NCBI RefSeq assembly: GCF_002631185.1 | Contig: NZ_PDNU01000028.1 | Coordinates: 24,476-88,475 of the forward strand | DNA: 64,000 bases | Direction: 5' to 3' | Source: Teichococcus rhizosphaerae | GTDB lineage: Bacteria; Pseudomonadota; Alphaproteobacteria; Acetobacterales; Acetobacteraceae | Part shown: positions 51,431-61,909 of the stretch, in pieces | How positions within the stretch are numbered: the first letter of the stretch is position 1 | Layout of the letters: each line of letters opens with the position of its first letter | The notes under the pieces: model-generated | The model's input: only the letters and a program-made list of their open reading frames with translations | Database searches by the model: none | What the model was told of the DNA's origin: nothing | Translations under genes and position numbers: made by a program

Positions 51431-52110
51431 CCCGGGAGGCGCCGGTGCCGGCCGCCTTGGCGCGGGACGATGCGGGCTTCATCGCCGGCCACACCGCCAT
51501 CGCCCGCCCGGGGCTGGTGCCGGAGATCGCCCTCCACCTCGCCACCGAGATCACGCCGATCTGGCAGGCCAGCGAGGAATGGCTGCAGGCGCGCGGCATC
51601 GAGCCGCCCTTCTGGGCCTTCGCCTGGCCCGGCAGCCAGGTGCTGGCGCGGCTGATCCTGGATGGCGCCATCCCCGTCGCCGGGCGCCGCGTGCTGGACT
51701 TCGCGGCGGGCGGCGGGCTGGCCGCCATCGCCGCCGCGCGCCGGGGGGCGGCGCCCGTGGAAGCCGCCGAGATCGACCGCCTCGCCATCGCCGCCATCCA
51801 CCTCAACGCCACGCTGAACGGCGTCGCGGTCGCCGCCGCCGAGGCGGATGTGGTGGGGCAGCCCCGCCGCTGGGACACGGTGCTGGCCGGCGATGTCTGC
51901 TACGAGGCGCCGATGACGGGGCACATCATGCCCTGGCTGCGCCGCCTCGCGGCCGAGGGGGCGGATGTGCTGCTGGCCGATCCGGGGCGGGCCTATCTGC
52001 CGAAGGAAGGGCTGGAGGCGGTCGCCACCATGCGGGTGCCGACGACGCGCGAGCTTGAGGACCGCGACTGGCGGGAGGTGACGATCTACCGGGTGAGGGC
52101 TACCGGGTGA
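51427..52110 (+). CDS. Class I methyltransferase, probably electron-transfer-flavoprotein beta lysine methyltransferase
   Basis: Encodes 227 residues. PPFWAFAWPGSQVLARLILD near residues 57-76 and VLDFAAGGGLAAIAAARRGA near 87-106 are the entry and SAM motif I, and DTVLAGDVCYEAPMTGHI near 149-166 is the post-II region. This pattern is shared by the METTL20 (ETFBKMT) group and by L11-methyltransferase relatives. Translation is coupled to ubiA. The convergent operon just behind it encodes two acyl-CoA dehydrogenases whose electrons pass to ETF, which makes ETF-beta a sensible target. A ribosomal protein target remains possible. Confidence 0.72.
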   Translation: MTREAPVPAALARDDAGFIAGHTAIARPGLVPEIALHLATEITPIWQASEEWLQARGIEPPFWAFAWPGSQVLARLILDGAIPVAGRRVLDFAAGGGLAAIAAARRGAAPVEAAEIDRLAIAAIHLNATLNGVAVAAAEADVVGQPRRWDTVLAGDVCYEAPMTGHIMPWLRRLAAEGADVLLADPGRAYLPKEGLEAVATMRVPTTRELEDRDWREVTIYRVRATG

Positions 52111-52114
52111 GGGA

Positions 52115-52138
52115 CCCGGAGGCGTGAGCACCTCCGGG
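52115..52138. terminator. Terminator-like hairpin between convergent genes
   Basis: CCCGGAGG and CCTCCGGG form an 8-bp stem around CGTGAGCA between the methyltransferase and the last pim-type gene. No T-run. Confidence 0.6.
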
Positions 52139-52145
52139 CGGCGTG

Positions 52146-53300
52146 TCAGGCGGCCTCGCTGAGGCCGCCGGCGGCGGCCACCACATGCAGGTGCGTCTCG
52201 GTCTCGCCGAACTGGCTCACCAGCATGGTCAGCCGCTTGAAGTAGTGGCCGGCCTTGTACTCCATGGTCATGGCGATGCCGCCGTGGAGCTGGATCGCCT
52301 CGCGGCCCACCAGGTCGGCCGAGCGGTTCACCAGCGCCTTGGCGGCGGCGATGGCCGGGCGGCGCACCGCCGGGTCCGGGTGCTCCGCCATCATCGCCGC
52401 GTACATCGACATGGAGCGCGCCTGCTCCAGCGCCACCAGCATGTCCGCCGCGCGGTGCTGCACCGCCTGGAAGCTGCCGATGGTGACGCCGAACTGCTTG
52501 CGCTGCTTCAGGTAGTCCAGCGTCAGCTCGTGCAGCGCCTCCATGGCGCCCACCGCCTCGGCGCAGAGCGCGGCGAGCGCGATGTCCACCACGCGCTCCA
52601 TCAGCGCCAGCCCCTCGCCCTCGGCGCCGAGCAGCGCGTCGGCCGGCACGGTGACGCCCTCCAGCAGCAGCTCGGCCGCGCGCAGCCCGTCCTGCGTCGG
52701 GTAGCCGCGGCGTGAAAGGCCCTGCGCGTCGGCCGGCACCAGGAACAGGGAGATGCCGTGGCGGTCCCGCCGCTGGCCCGAGGTGCGGGCGGAGACGATG
52801 ATGTGCTGCGCGCTGTCGCCGTGCAGCACCAGACTCTTGGCGCCGTCCAGCACCCAGCCGCCCTCGGTGCGGCGCGCGGTGGTGGCGACGTCGAACAGGT
52901 CGTCGCGCGACTGCCGCTCGATCTGGGCGAAGGCCAGCGTCGTGCTGCCCTCGGCGATGGCCGGGATCAGCGCCGCGCGCTGCGCCTCGCTGCCGCCGAG
53001 CCGCAGGAAGCCGCCGCCCAGCACCACCGTGGCGAGGTAGGGCTCCACCGCCAGCCCGCGGCCGATGGCCTCCATCACCGTCATGGTCTCGACGGCGCCG
53101 CCACCGAAGCCGCCCTCCGCCTCGGAAAAGGGCAGGCCGAGCAGGCCCATCTCGGCGTATTGCGCCCACAGCTTCGGGCTGTAGCCCTGCGGGTTGTCCT
53201 GGTGCTGCCGGCGCTTCTCGAAATCGCCATAGGCGTCGGCCATCAGCCGGTCGACGCTTTCCTTGAGCAGGCGCTGTTCCTCGGTCAGGTCGAAATCCAC
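52146..53300 (-). CDS. pimD: Acyl-CoA dehydrogenase, PimD-like small subunit
   Basis: Encodes 384 residues with the ACAD fold: [20 protein letters not shown] at the start, [16 protein letters not shown] and [20 protein letters not shown] in the middle, and the flavin-binding end [22 protein letters not shown] near residues 325-345. The pair of ACAD genes in tandem, downstream of a ligase, a thiolase and a multifunctional beta-oxidation gene, matches the pim operon order of Rhodopseudomonas palustris, where they oxidise pimeloyl-CoA. It is the last gene of the operon; no pimE follows. Confidence 0.82.
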   Translation of the reverse strand: MDFDLTEEQRLLKESVDRLMADAYGDFEKRRQHQDNPQGYSPKLWAQYAEMGLLGLPFSEAEGGFGGGAVETMTVMEAIGRGLAVEPYLATVVLGGGFLRLGGSEAQRAALIPAIAEGSTTLAFAQIERQSRDDLFDVATTARRTEGGWVLDGAKSLVLHGDSAQHIIVSARTSGQRRDRHGISLFLVPADAQGLSRRGYPTQDGLRAAELLLEGVTVPADALLGAEGEGLALMERVVDIALAALCAEAVGAMEALHELTLDYLKQRKQFGVTIGSFQAVQHRAADMLVALEQARSMSMYAAMMAEHPDPAVRRPAIAAAKALVNRSADLVGREAIQLHGGIAMTMEYKAGHYFKRLTMLVSQFGETETHLHVVAAAGGLSEAA

Positions 53301-53329
53301 ACTCTCTCTCCTATCTCAGAGGCCCGGTT

Positions 53330-54523
<1,194 letters not shown>

Positions 54524-54537
54524 GCTGGCGTCCCCCT

Positions 54538-55716
54538 TCAGCAGATCTCGAACAGGCCGGCGGCACCCATGCCGGTGGCCACGCACATGGTGACGATGGC
54601 GCGCTTGGCGCCCCGCCGCTTGCCTTCCAGCAGCGCGTGGCCGACGAGCCGCGCGCCGCTCATGCCGAAGGGGTGGCCGATGGAGATGGCGCCACCGTTC
54701 ACGTTCAGCTTCTCCTGCGGGATGCCGAGCTGGTCGCGGCAATAGATGGACTGCGAGGCGAAGGCCTCGTTCAGCTCCCACAGGTCGATGTCGTCCACCG
54801 TCAGCCCCTGGCGCTTGAGCAGGCGCGGCACGGCGAAGACCGGGCCGATGCCCATCTCCTCCGGCTCGCAGGCGGCGCTGGCGAAGCCGCGGAAGATGCC
54901 GAGCGGCGTGAGGCCGCGCCGCGCCGCCTCCTGGGCCGACATCACCACGCAGGCGCTGGCGCCGTCCGAGAGCTGGCTGGCGTTGCCGGCGGTGATGAAC
55001 TGGCCCTCGCGCACCGGCTTCAGCTTGGCCAGGCCCTCCAGCGTGGTGTCGGGGCGGTTGCCCTCGTCGCGGTCGAAGACCTTGGTCTTCCTGCTGACCT
55101 CGCCCGTCGCCTTGTCGGTGACGGCATAGGTCACCTCCATCGGCGCGATCTCGTTGTCGAACACGCCGGATTGCTGGGCGATGGCGGTGCGCTGCTGGCT
55201 GAGCAGCGCGAACTCGTCCTGCGCCTCGCGCGAGACGCCGTAGCGCTCGGCGACCAGGTCGGCCGTCTCGATCATGCTGTCGTAGAGATGCGGGCGGTGC
55301 TCGGCCAGCCAGGCGTTGCGCGCGGCGGCGCGGTCCACCTTGGGCACGGTCAGGCTGATCGATTCCAGCCCGCCGGCCACGGCCACGTCGACGCCGTCCA
55401 CCATCACCCGCCGCGCGGCGGAGGCGATGGCATCGAGCCCCGAGGCGCAGAAGCGGCTGACCACCATGGCGGCGGTGTCCACCGGCAGGCCGGCGCGCAG
55501 CAGCCCGGCGCGGGCGATGTTGCCGCCCGTGGCGCCCTCGGGGTAGCCGCAGCCCATGGTCACCTCCTCCACCGCCTCCGGCTCCACGCCAGCGCGCGAC
55601 AGGGCGTGGGAGATGGCGTGCGCCGCCATCTCGGCGCCATGGGTGATGTTCAGGCTGCCCCGCGCCGCGCGGCCGATCGGCGTGCGGGCGGTGGAGACGA
55701 TGACGGCTTCCCTCAT
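54538..55716 (-). CDS. pimB: Acetyl-CoA acyltransferase (thiolase), PimB-like
   Basis: Encodes 392 residues. [20 protein letters not shown] near residues 86-105 has the acylated Cys, [20 protein letters not shown] near 338-357 the conserved His, and [17 protein letters not shown] at the C-terminus the second Cys. [16 protein letters not shown] at the start is standard. It cleaves 3-ketoacyl-CoA in the last beta-oxidation step. ATGA overlap with the ligase gene. Confidence 0.9.
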   Translation of the reverse strand: MREAVIVSTARTPIGRAARGSLNITHGAEMAAHAISHALSRAGVEPEAVEEVTMGCGYPEGATGGNIARAGLLRAGLPVDTAAMVVSRFCASGLDAIASAARRVMVDGVDVAVAGGLESISLTVPKVDRAAARNAWLAEHRPHLYDSMIETADLVAERYGVSREAQDEFALLSQQRTAIAQQSGVFDNEIAPMEVTYAVTDKATGEVSRKTKVFDRDEGNRPDTTLEGLAKLKPVREGQFITAGNASQLSDGASACVVMSAQEAARRGLTPLGIFRGFASAACEPEEMGIGPVFAVPRLLKRQGLTVDDIDLWELNEAFASQSIYCRDQLGIPQEKLNVNGGAISIGHPFGMSGARLVGHALLEGKRRGAKRAIVTMCVATGMGAAGLFEIC

Positions 55717-57371
55717 AGAGGCTTTTCCTTGCTTGTCATGTCGTGCGCGGCTTCCTCCTCGCGCAGGCGGGAGGCCAGCAGCTTGCCGGCCGGGCTGCGC
55801 GGCAGGGCCGCCCGCAGCTCCAGCGCGGCGGGCATCTCGTGGCGGCCGATGCGGTCGGCCAGGAAGGCTTTCAGCGTGTCCAGCGTCAATACCGGCGCCA
55901 TGTCGCGCAGCTTGACGAAGGCCTTGGCGGCCTGGCCACGATACGGGTCCGCAACGCCGATGACGAGGCATTCCTCGACATCCGGGTGCTCGTAGATGGC
56001 CTGCTCGACCGCCCCCGGATAGACGTTGAAGCCGGAGGAGATGATCATGTTCTTCCGCCGGTCCACCAGCGTGAAGTAGCCGGCCTCGTCCATCCAGCCG
56101 AGGTCGCCGGTGAGGAGCCAGCCATCGGCGAAGCAGGCGGCGCTTTCCTCCGGCCGGTTCCAGTAGCCGCCGAAGACGTTGGGGCCGCGGATGGCGATCT
56201 CGCCATGCGCGCCGGGGGGAAGGGGCTGGCGGGCGTCGTCCAGCGCCACCACGCGCATCTCCACGCCCGGCAGCGGCAGGCCGATCATGCCCGGCCGCCT
56301 CGGCCCGTGGAAGGGCATGCGGGTGCCGGCCGGGCCGGTTTCCGTCATGCCCCAGCCGCCGCCGATGCGCAGGCCGAGCAGCGCCTCCAGCCTGCCCTGC
56401 ACCTCGAAGGGCATCGGCGCCCCGCCCGAGGAGCACTGCCGCAGCGAGGACAGGTCCCGCCCCTCGATGCCCGGCAGGTTCAGCAGCCCGATCAGCATGG
56501 TCGGCACGGCGGGAAAGACGGTGACGCGCTCGCGCTCGATCGTCTCCGCCACCTGCGCGGCATCGAAGCGCGGCAGCAGGACCTGCTCGTTGCCATCGGC
56601 CAGGTGGCGCAGCAGCACGGCGGACAGCATGTAGATGTGGAACAGCGGCAGCACGCCCAGCACGCGCTGCGCGCCGGGCTCCAGCGTGTCCTCGTCGCGC
56701 CAGGCGCGGTAGATGGAGACGGCGGCGGTCAGGTTGCGGTGCGTCAGCATCGCGCCCCTGGGCAGGCCGGTGGTGCCGCCGGTGTATTGCAGCAGCGCCA
56801 CATCCTCCTCCGCCAGCGCCGGCCAGGAAGGCGGCGCGCCGGCCAGGGGAAGGGGCAGCGGCACGAAATCGGGCTGGGCGGGCGCGGCGCCGCCGCCCCA
56901 CTCGGCTTCCGGCGCCAGAAAGGCGCGCTCCACCGCCCCTTCCCGCAGCAGCCGCAGCGCGTTGGGCAGCAGCGTCGGGAAATCGGTGGTGATGAGCCAG
57001 CGGGCGCCGCTGTCATGCAGCTTGTGCAGCAGCTCGCGCGGCGCGTCGAGCGGCGAGAGATGCACCACCCGCCCCCCCGCCCGCAGCACGCCGAAGAAGC
57101 AGGCCGGGTGCCAGGGCGTGTTGGGCAGGTAGAGCGCCACCGAATCCCCCGGCCGCAGCCCTTCCGCCATCAGCCCCGCCGCCACGCGGTCCGCCAGCGC
57201 GCGCAGCCCCTCGAAGGACAGCGTGGCCTCGCGGTAGCGCAGCGCCGGGCGGGCGCCCCAGCGCGCCGCCGCCTCGTCCAGCAGGGCGGGCAGCGTGCCG
57301 GTGGCGATGGGCGCGTCCCACCGCCCCTGGGCGGGGTAGGACGCCTCCCAGGGGTGGCGGGGGCGGGTCAT
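55713..57371 (-). CDS. pimA: AMP-forming acyl-CoA synthetase, PimA-like
   Basis: Encodes 552 residues. The AMP-binding loop [20 protein letters not shown] near residues 192-211, [18 protein letters not shown] near 327-344, [20 protein letters not shown] near 418-437 followed by [20 protein letters not shown], and the catalytic Lys in [14 protein letters not shown] near 530 are present. It activates a free acid with ATP and CoA. By position it supplies substrate to the dehydrogenases and multifunctional protein of the same operon. Confidence 0.9.
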   Translation of the reverse strand: MTRPRHPWEASYPAQGRWDAPIATGTLPALLDEAAARWGARPALRYREATLSFEGLRALADRVAAGLMAEGLRPGDSVALYLPNTPWHPACFFGVLRAGGRVVHLSPLDAPRELLHKLHDSGARWLITTDFPTLLPNALRLLREGAVERAFLAPEAEWGGGAAPAQPDFVPLPLPLAGAPPSWPALAEEDVALLQYTGGTTGLPRGAMLTHRNLTAAVSIYRAWRDEDTLEPGAQRVLGVLPLFHIYMLSAVLLRHLADGNEQVLLPRFDAAQVAETIERERVTVFPAVPTMLIGLLNLPGIEGRDLSSLRQCSSGGAPMPFEVQGRLEALLGLRIGGGWGMTETGPAGTRMPFHGPRRPGMIGLPLPGVEMRVVALDDARQPLPPGAHGEIAIRGPNVFGGYWNRPEESAACFADGWLLTGDLGWMDEAGYFTLVDRRKNMIISSGFNVYPGAVEQAIYEHPDVEECLVIGVADPYRGQAAKAFVKLRDMAPVLTLDTLKAFLADRIGRHEMPAALELRAALPRSPAGKLLASRLREEEAAHDMTSKEKPL

Positions 57372-57397
57372 CGGCGAAGGGCTCGGGCGGCGGGTGC

Positions 57398-59488
57398 TCA
57401 GGCGGCCTTCGCCCCGGCCGCCAGCGTGGCGAAGCCCTGGCCTTCCGCCGCCAGCCGCGCCAGCAGCGGCGCGGGCTTCAGGCTGTCGTCGCCAGTCTGC
57501 GCGGCATAGGCCGAGAGGCGCTCGGCCACATGGGCGAGGCCCAGCGCGTCCGCGTGGTGCATCGGGCCGCCGCGCCAGGCCGGCCAGTTGTAGCCATAGA
57601 GCCAGACCACGTCGATGTCGCCCGGCCGGGCGGCGATGCCCTCCTCCAGGATGCGCGCGCCCTCGTTGATCATCGGGAAGATCAGCCGCTCGGTGATCTC
57701 CTGCTGGCCGATCTCGCGCCGCGTGATGCCGAGCTTCTGGGAGACGCCCTCGATGATGCCCCGCACCTCGGCCGATTCCACGCCCTCGCGCGCGCCCTCG
57801 GGGTAGTCGTAATAGCCCTTGGCGGTCTTCTGGCCGAGGCGGCCTGCCTCGCACAGCGCGTCCGCCACCGGGGCGCTGCCGCCCGTGGCCTTGCGGATGC
57901 GCCAGCCGATGTCGAGCCCGGCGAGGTCGCCCATGGCGAAGGGACCCATGCGGAAGCCGAAATCGGTCAGCGCCTTGTCCACCTGGGCCGGCGTCGCGCC
58001 TTCCTGCAGCAGGCGCTCGGCCTGCTGGGTGCGGCGCGCCAGCATCCGGTTGCCGACGAAGCCGTGGCAGACGCCCACCACCACCGGCACCTTGCCCAGC
58101 TTCTTGCCGACCTCGACCGCCGTCGCCAGCGCCTCGGGCGAGGTCTTCTCCGCGCGCACCACCTCCAGCAGCTTCATGACGTTGGCGGGGGAGAAGAAGT
58201 GCATCCCCAGCACGTCCTGCGGGCGGGAGGTGGCGGCCGCCATGGCGTCAATGTCGAGATAGGAGGTGTTGCTGGCGAGGATGGCGCCGGGCGCGATGGT
58301 GTCCAGCCTGCCGAACACCTCCTTCTTCAGCGCCAGGTCCTCGAACACCGCCTCCACCACCAGGTCGGCGCCGGCGGCGGCCTCCAGCCCCACCCTGCCC
58401 TCGATCAGCCCCATGCGCTTGGCGTGCGCCTCGGCCGTCAGGCTGCCGCGCTTGACCGAGGTGGCGTAGATGCCGTCGATCCGCTTCAGCCCGCGCTCCA
58501 GCGCCGCGTCCTCGGTCTCGATCATGGTCACCGGGATGCCGGCATTGGCGAAGGCCATGGAGATGCCGCCGCCCATGGTGCCGGCGCCGAGCACCGCGAC
58601 GCGCGCCACCCGGCGCCCCTGCGTGCCGCGCGGCAGGCCGGGGACGTGCCCGGCGGCACGCTCGGCGAAGAACACATGCCGCAGCGCCAGGCTGCGCGGG
58701 TCGTCGCGCAGCGTGGTGAAGAAGGCGCGCTCGCCCGCCAGCCCCTGCTCCAGCGGCATCTCGAAGGCGTTGCGCACGGACTGCACGATGGCCGCCACCT
58801 GCGGCTCCTCCGCCGCGCGCTTGGCCAGCTTCCTCGCCGCCTCCTCGAAGGCCTCGCGCGCGCCGGGGGCGGTCAGGCGGCCGTTCCGCACGTTCAGGCG
58901 CGGCGGCAGGGGGGCGGCGGCCAGCGCCCGCACCTTCGCCTTGGCGGCGGCGATCAGGTCGCCCTCCTCCAGCGCGTCGGCCAAGCCCATGGAAACGGCG
59001 TCCTTCGCGGAAACCTTCTCGCCCGAGGCGGCGATGGCCACCGCCTTGTCGGCGCCGATCAGCCGCGGCGTACGCTGCGTGCCGCCGGCGCCGGGCAGGA
59101 TGCCGAGCTTCACCTCCGGCAGGCCGAGCTGCGCGCGCGGGCCGACGATGCGCGAATCGCAGCCCAGCGCCACCTCCAGCCCGCCGCCCAGCGCCGCGCC
59201 ATGGATGGCGGCCACGACGGGCTTCGGGCAGGCTTCCAGCGCGGCGATCACCTCGTTCAGGCTGGGCGGCACGGGCGGCTTGCCGAACTCGGTGATGTCG
59301 GCCCCCGCGATGAAGGTGGAGCCGCGCCCGCCGAGCACGATGCCTGCCACCGCCGGGTCGGCGGCCGCGCGCTCGGCGGCATCCTTCAACCCGCCGCGCA
59401 CGGCGGCGGAAAGGGCGTTCACCGGCGGGCTCTGCACCATGATGACGGCGATGCCGTCTTCCACCTGATAGGATACGGGCTCGGTCAT
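57398..59488 (-). CDS. pimF: Enoyl-CoA hydratase / 3-hydroxyacyl-CoA dehydrogenase, PimF-like
   Basis: Encodes 696 residues. The start at 59488 has AGGGGG nine bases upstream; the ATG two codons earlier sits only three bases from that site. The crotonase half has IHGAALGGGLEVALGCDSRI near residues 95-114 and EVKLGILPGAGGTQRTPRLI near 124-143. The dehydrogenase half has VAVLGAGTMGGGISMAFANA near 299-318 and SNTSYLDIDAMAAATSRPQD near 405-424. It performs two beta-oxidation steps. First gene of the operon, behind a palindrome shared with a divergent IclR regulator. Confidence 0.93.
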   Translation of the reverse strand: MTEPVSYQVEDGIAVIMVQSPPVNALSAAVRGGLKDAAERAAADPAVAGIVLGGRGSTFIAGADITEFGKPPVPPSLNEVIAALEACPKPVVAAIHGAALGGGLEVALGCDSRIVGPRAQLGLPEVKLGILPGAGGTQRTPRLIGADKAVAIAASGEKVSAKDAVSMGLADALEEGDLIAAAKAKVRALAAAPLPPRLNVRNGRLTAPGAREAFEEAARKLAKRAAEEPQVAAIVQSVRNAFEMPLEQGLAGERAFFTTLRDDPRSLALRHVFFAERAAGHVPGLPRGTQGRRVARVAVLGAGTMGGGISMAFANAGIPVTMIETEDAALERGLKRIDGIYATSVKRGSLTAEAHAKRMGLIEGRVGLEAAAGADLVVEAVFEDLALKKEVFGRLDTIAPGAILASNTSYLDIDAMAAATSRPQDVLGMHFFSPANVMKLLEVVRAEKTSPEALATAVEVGKKLGKVPVVVGVCHGFVGNRMLARRTQQAERLLQEGATPAQVDKALTDFGFRMGPFAMGDLAGLDIGWRIRKATGGSAPVADALCEAGRLGQKTAKGYYDYPEGAREGVESAEVRGIIEGVSQKLGITRREIGQQEITERLIFPMINEGARILEEGIAARPGDIDVVWLYGYNWPAWRGGPMHHADALGLAHVAERLSAYAAQTGDDSLKPAPLLARLAAEGQGFATLAAGAKAA

Positions 59489-59529
59489 CGGCATCTTCCC
59501 CCTGGCTGCGGCCTGATTAATTCTGCATA

Positions 59530-59546
59530 GCGGAATTGAATTCCGC
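59530..59546. promoter_or_regulatory. Perfect palindrome, probable IclR-type operator
   Basis: GCGGAATTGAATTCCGC is an 8-1-8 perfect inverted repeat, 41 bases upstream of the pimF start and about 95 bases upstream of the iclR-type gene. AT-rich cores in such palindromes are usual for IclR-family sites. It is the only strong symmetry in the gap. Confidence 0.72.
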
Positions 59547-59638
59547 AGCTTTGTGCTATTGGGTCGCGCAATCCGCTCCGCCCGTCAAGCGCGGCTTGAC
59601 CGTTTTCCCGGCCCGCCGGGGCCTGTTCGTTTCCAAGG

Positions 59639-60466
59639 ATGCCCATGTCCCGTCGCCGCGCCATTCCCGCCCCCGGCCAGCCGGGCGCCCCGCCCGAACA
59701 GGACCGGGACTTCGTCACCGCCCTGGCGCGCGGGCTGGAGGTGCTGGGCTGCTTCCGCCGGGGCGAGTCGCTGCTGGGCAACCAGGAGATCGCGGCGCGC
59801 TGCGGCCTGCCGCGCTCCACCGTGTCCCGCCTGACGCACACGCTGACCCAGCTCGGCTACCTGCACTACGTGCCGGAGCTTGGCCGCTACCGGCTGGGCA
59901 CGGCGGTGCTGGCGCTGGGCAGCGCCATGCTGGGCGGGCTCGACATCCGCCGGGTGGCGCGGCCGCTGCTGCAGCAGCTCGCCACCGAGACGCACAGCGT
60001 GGTGGCGCTCGGCACGCGGGACCGGCTGGGCGTGGTGTATCTGGAGCTGGCGCGGGGCGATGCGGCCATCGCGGTGAACCTGGAGGCGGGCTCGCGCATC
60101 TCGCTGGTGAACAGCGCCATGGGCCGCGCCTGGCTCGCCGCCTGCCACCCCGCCGAGCGCGAGGCGGTGCTGCGGCAGATCCGCGCGCCGGACGAGGAAA
60201 GGCTGCGCGCCACGGTGGAGCGCGCCCTGGCCGAGCAGCGCGACTATGGCTGCTGCTGCTCCTTCGGCGACTGGCAGGCGGATGTGAACGCCATCGCGCT
60301 GGGCTTCCACCCCGGCGGCGGGCTGCCGCCCATGGTGGTGAATTGCGGCGCGCCCTCCTTCCTGGTCAGCCCGGAATACCTGCTGCAGGAGGCGCGCCCG
60401 CGCCTCAGCGCGCTGGTGGCGCGGCTGGAGGGCAGCATGGACCTCGCCGGCGTGCTGCCCCCATAA
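59639..60466 (+). CDS. IclR-family transcriptional regulator
   Basis: Encodes 275 residues (an ATG two codons in is also possible). DFVTALARGLEVLGCFRRGE near residues 24-43 and GNQEIAARCGLPRSTVSRLT near 46-65 form the winged helix; LGYLHYVPELGRYRLGTAVL follows. The effector domain carries SLVNSAMGRAWLAACHPAER and ends with FHPGGGLPPMVVNCGAPSFL. It is divergent from the pim-type operon and most likely its regulator, sensing a carboxylic acid or CoA ester. Confidence 0.9.
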   Translation: MPMSRRRAIPAPGQPGAPPEQDRDFVTALARGLEVLGCFRRGESLLGNQEIAARCGLPRSTVSRLTHTLTQLGYLHYVPELGRYRLGTAVLALGSAMLGGLDIRRVARPLLQQLATETHSVVALGTRDRLGVVYLELARGDAAIAVNLEAGSRISLVNSAMGRAWLAACHPAEREAVLRQIRAPDEERLRATVERALAEQRDYGCCCSFGDWQADVNAIALGFHPGGGLPPMVVNCGAPSFLVSPEYLLQEARPRLSALVARLEGSMDLAGVLPP

Positions 60467-60483
60467 GCGGCACCGCGCCGCGT

Positions 60484-60522
60484 GGCCGGGAAGGTGGCGC
60501 GCGGCGGCGTCCCTTCCCGGCC
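60484..60522. terminator. Hairpin after the iclR-type gene
   Basis: GGCCGGGAAGG and CCTTCCCGGCC form a perfect 11-bp stem around a 17-base GC-rich loop, just beyond the regulator stop and facing the end of the small reverse-strand ORF, so it can serve both. Confidence 0.65.
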
Positions 60523-60528
60523 GGCCCG

Positions 60529-60705
60529 TCAGCGCCGGGCCGTGCTTCCGCCCGCCCGGCCCGGTGGCGCCGGGGCGGGGCGCCCTGGCGGCTCCTCGCG
60601 CGGCACGCGCAGCAGATTGGCCTGCCGTTCCGCCTCCGCCGGCCCCAACCGGGCGGAGGGCCGGGAATCGAGGGGGTCGATGCGCCTGAAGGGAGCGAGG
60701 AACAC
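60529..60705 (-). CDS. Possible small protein, 58 residues
   Basis: A GTG at 60705 with AAGGAT eight bases upstream opens a frame that starts VFLAPFRRIDPLDSRPSARL and contains AEAERQANLLRVPREEPP. Codon third positions are mostly G/C until the Pro/Arg-rich end, which is what sets it apart from random frames. It has terminator-like hairpins on both sides (60484-60522 and 60727-60752), so it would be its own transcript or read through from the hydrolase gene. The family is unknown; it could be non-coding. Confidence 0.4.
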   Translation of the reverse strand: MFLAPFRRIDPLDSRPSARLGPAEAERQANLLRVPREEPPGRPAPAPPGRAGGSTARR

Positions 60706-60726
60706 GGCATCATCCTTGGAAGCGGA

Positions 60727-60752
60727 GGGTTCCCTTTCTTAAAGGGGAACCC
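60727..60752 (-). terminator. Terminator after the alpha/beta hydrolase gene
   Basis: GGGTTCCCTTT and AAAGGGGAACCC pair with one bulged base around CTT, 12 bases past the hydrolase stop. Confidence 0.65.
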
Positions 60753-60763
60753 GCCGCCGGGTT

Positions 60764-61660
60764 TCAGGGCCTGCCGTCCCCCGTCGAGCAGCGCGCGCCC
60801 CACACCTCCAGCAGGGCCGCGTTGAAGGCATCGGGGGCTTCCCACATCACCCAGTGGCCGGCATCCGGCACCACGGCCAGCGCCACATCGGACTGCAGGG
60901 CGCGCAGCAGGTCGAGCCGGTCCTGCAGCCAGGGCGTGGCGGTGCTGTCCAGTTCCCCCCAGATCCCGCTCAGCGGAACGGGCAGGCCCTGCAACGCGTC
61001 GCGCAGGGCGGTGGTGCCGGAGAAGGGGCGGCTGCGCAGCCGGGCATGCCGCACATGCCAGTCCTGCAGGGCCAGGGCCGTGGCGTCGATGCTGCCGGGA
61101 TGGGCGAGCATCAGCGCGGCCAGGTTGGCCCGGTTGGCCGCCTCCCGCGCCGGGCCCTCCAGGCTGCGCACCGGCTGCATGGGCGTCGGGCGGCGGCGCA
61201 GGCCCATGGCGCCGGCGCCCACCAGCGTGAAGCTCGCCAGCCGCTCCGGCACCTGCCGCGCCACATGTCCGCCGATCATGGCGCCGAAGGAGAAGCCCAC
61301 CAGCCGGTAGCGCGCGCCGCCCAGCAGCGCCTCCGCCCCGGCGGCGACGATGGCGGCGATGGCATCGGGCGAATCCGTCCGGGGCGGCATGTCCGACTCG
61401 CCGAGGCCCGGCAGGTCGGCGGCCAGCACCCGTTGGCGCGCCGCCAGGGCCGGGATGTTGCGCGCCCAGTGGCGCCAGGAGCCGGAGCCGCCATGCAGCA
61501 GCACCACCGGCGCCTCCCCCGCCCGCCCTTCCCCCCATTCGTGCCAGACCATGCGGCCCTCGCCGCAGGGCGTCTCGTGCCGGCGGGCGGCGGCCAGGAG
61601 GGGCTCCAGCAGGGTGTCCAGCGGAGGGGTTTCCAGGGGAGGGGCGGTCAGCTCGGGCAT
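60764..61660 (-). CDS. Alpha/beta hydrolase
   Basis: Encodes 298 residues. VVLLHGGSGSWRHWARNIPA near residues 52-71 is the oxyanion-hole region, LVGFSFGAMIGGHVARQVPE near 119-138 carries the nucleophile Ser in GFSFG, and VPDAGHWVMWEAPDAFNAAL near 263-282 the catalytic His; an Asp in GELD near 234 completes the triad. The family includes esterases, C-C hydrolases and haloperoxidase-like enzymes. It lies next to the pim regulator but faces away, so a link to that pathway is only possible. Confidence 0.85.
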   Translation of the reverse strand: MPELTAPPLETPPLDTLLEPLLAAARRHETPCGEGRMVWHEWGEGRAGEAPVVLLHGGSGSWRHWARNIPALAARQRVLAADLPGLGESDMPPRTDSPDAIAAIVAAGAEALLGGARYRLVGFSFGAMIGGHVARQVPERLASFTLVGAGAMGLRRRPTPMQPVRSLEGPAREAANRANLAALMLAHPGSIDATALALQDWHVRHARLRSRPFSGTTALRDALQGLPVPLSGIWGELDSTATPWLQDRLDLLRALQSDVALAVVPDAGHWVMWEAPDAFNAALLEVWGARCSTGDGRP

Positions 61661-61909
61661 CGGGCGGCGGGGCCTCCGGGGAGGGTGGGCGGTGAAGGAG
61701 CCACGATCCTGCCCCCGCCGCGGCGCCCGGGAAACCGGCCATGGCTTGTTTGCGCGCGCACGGGGCTGTTACTGCGGCGCGTCCGCCCTTCCGGATTCCC
61801 GTCATGCTCCCTTCCGCCGCGCCGCCCGCCCCGCCCCTTGCCGGCCCGCGCCATGGCCCTTGCCCGGGCTCCCGTGGCGCGGGCGGCGGCCTGCGGCGGT
61901 AGCGCGGCC

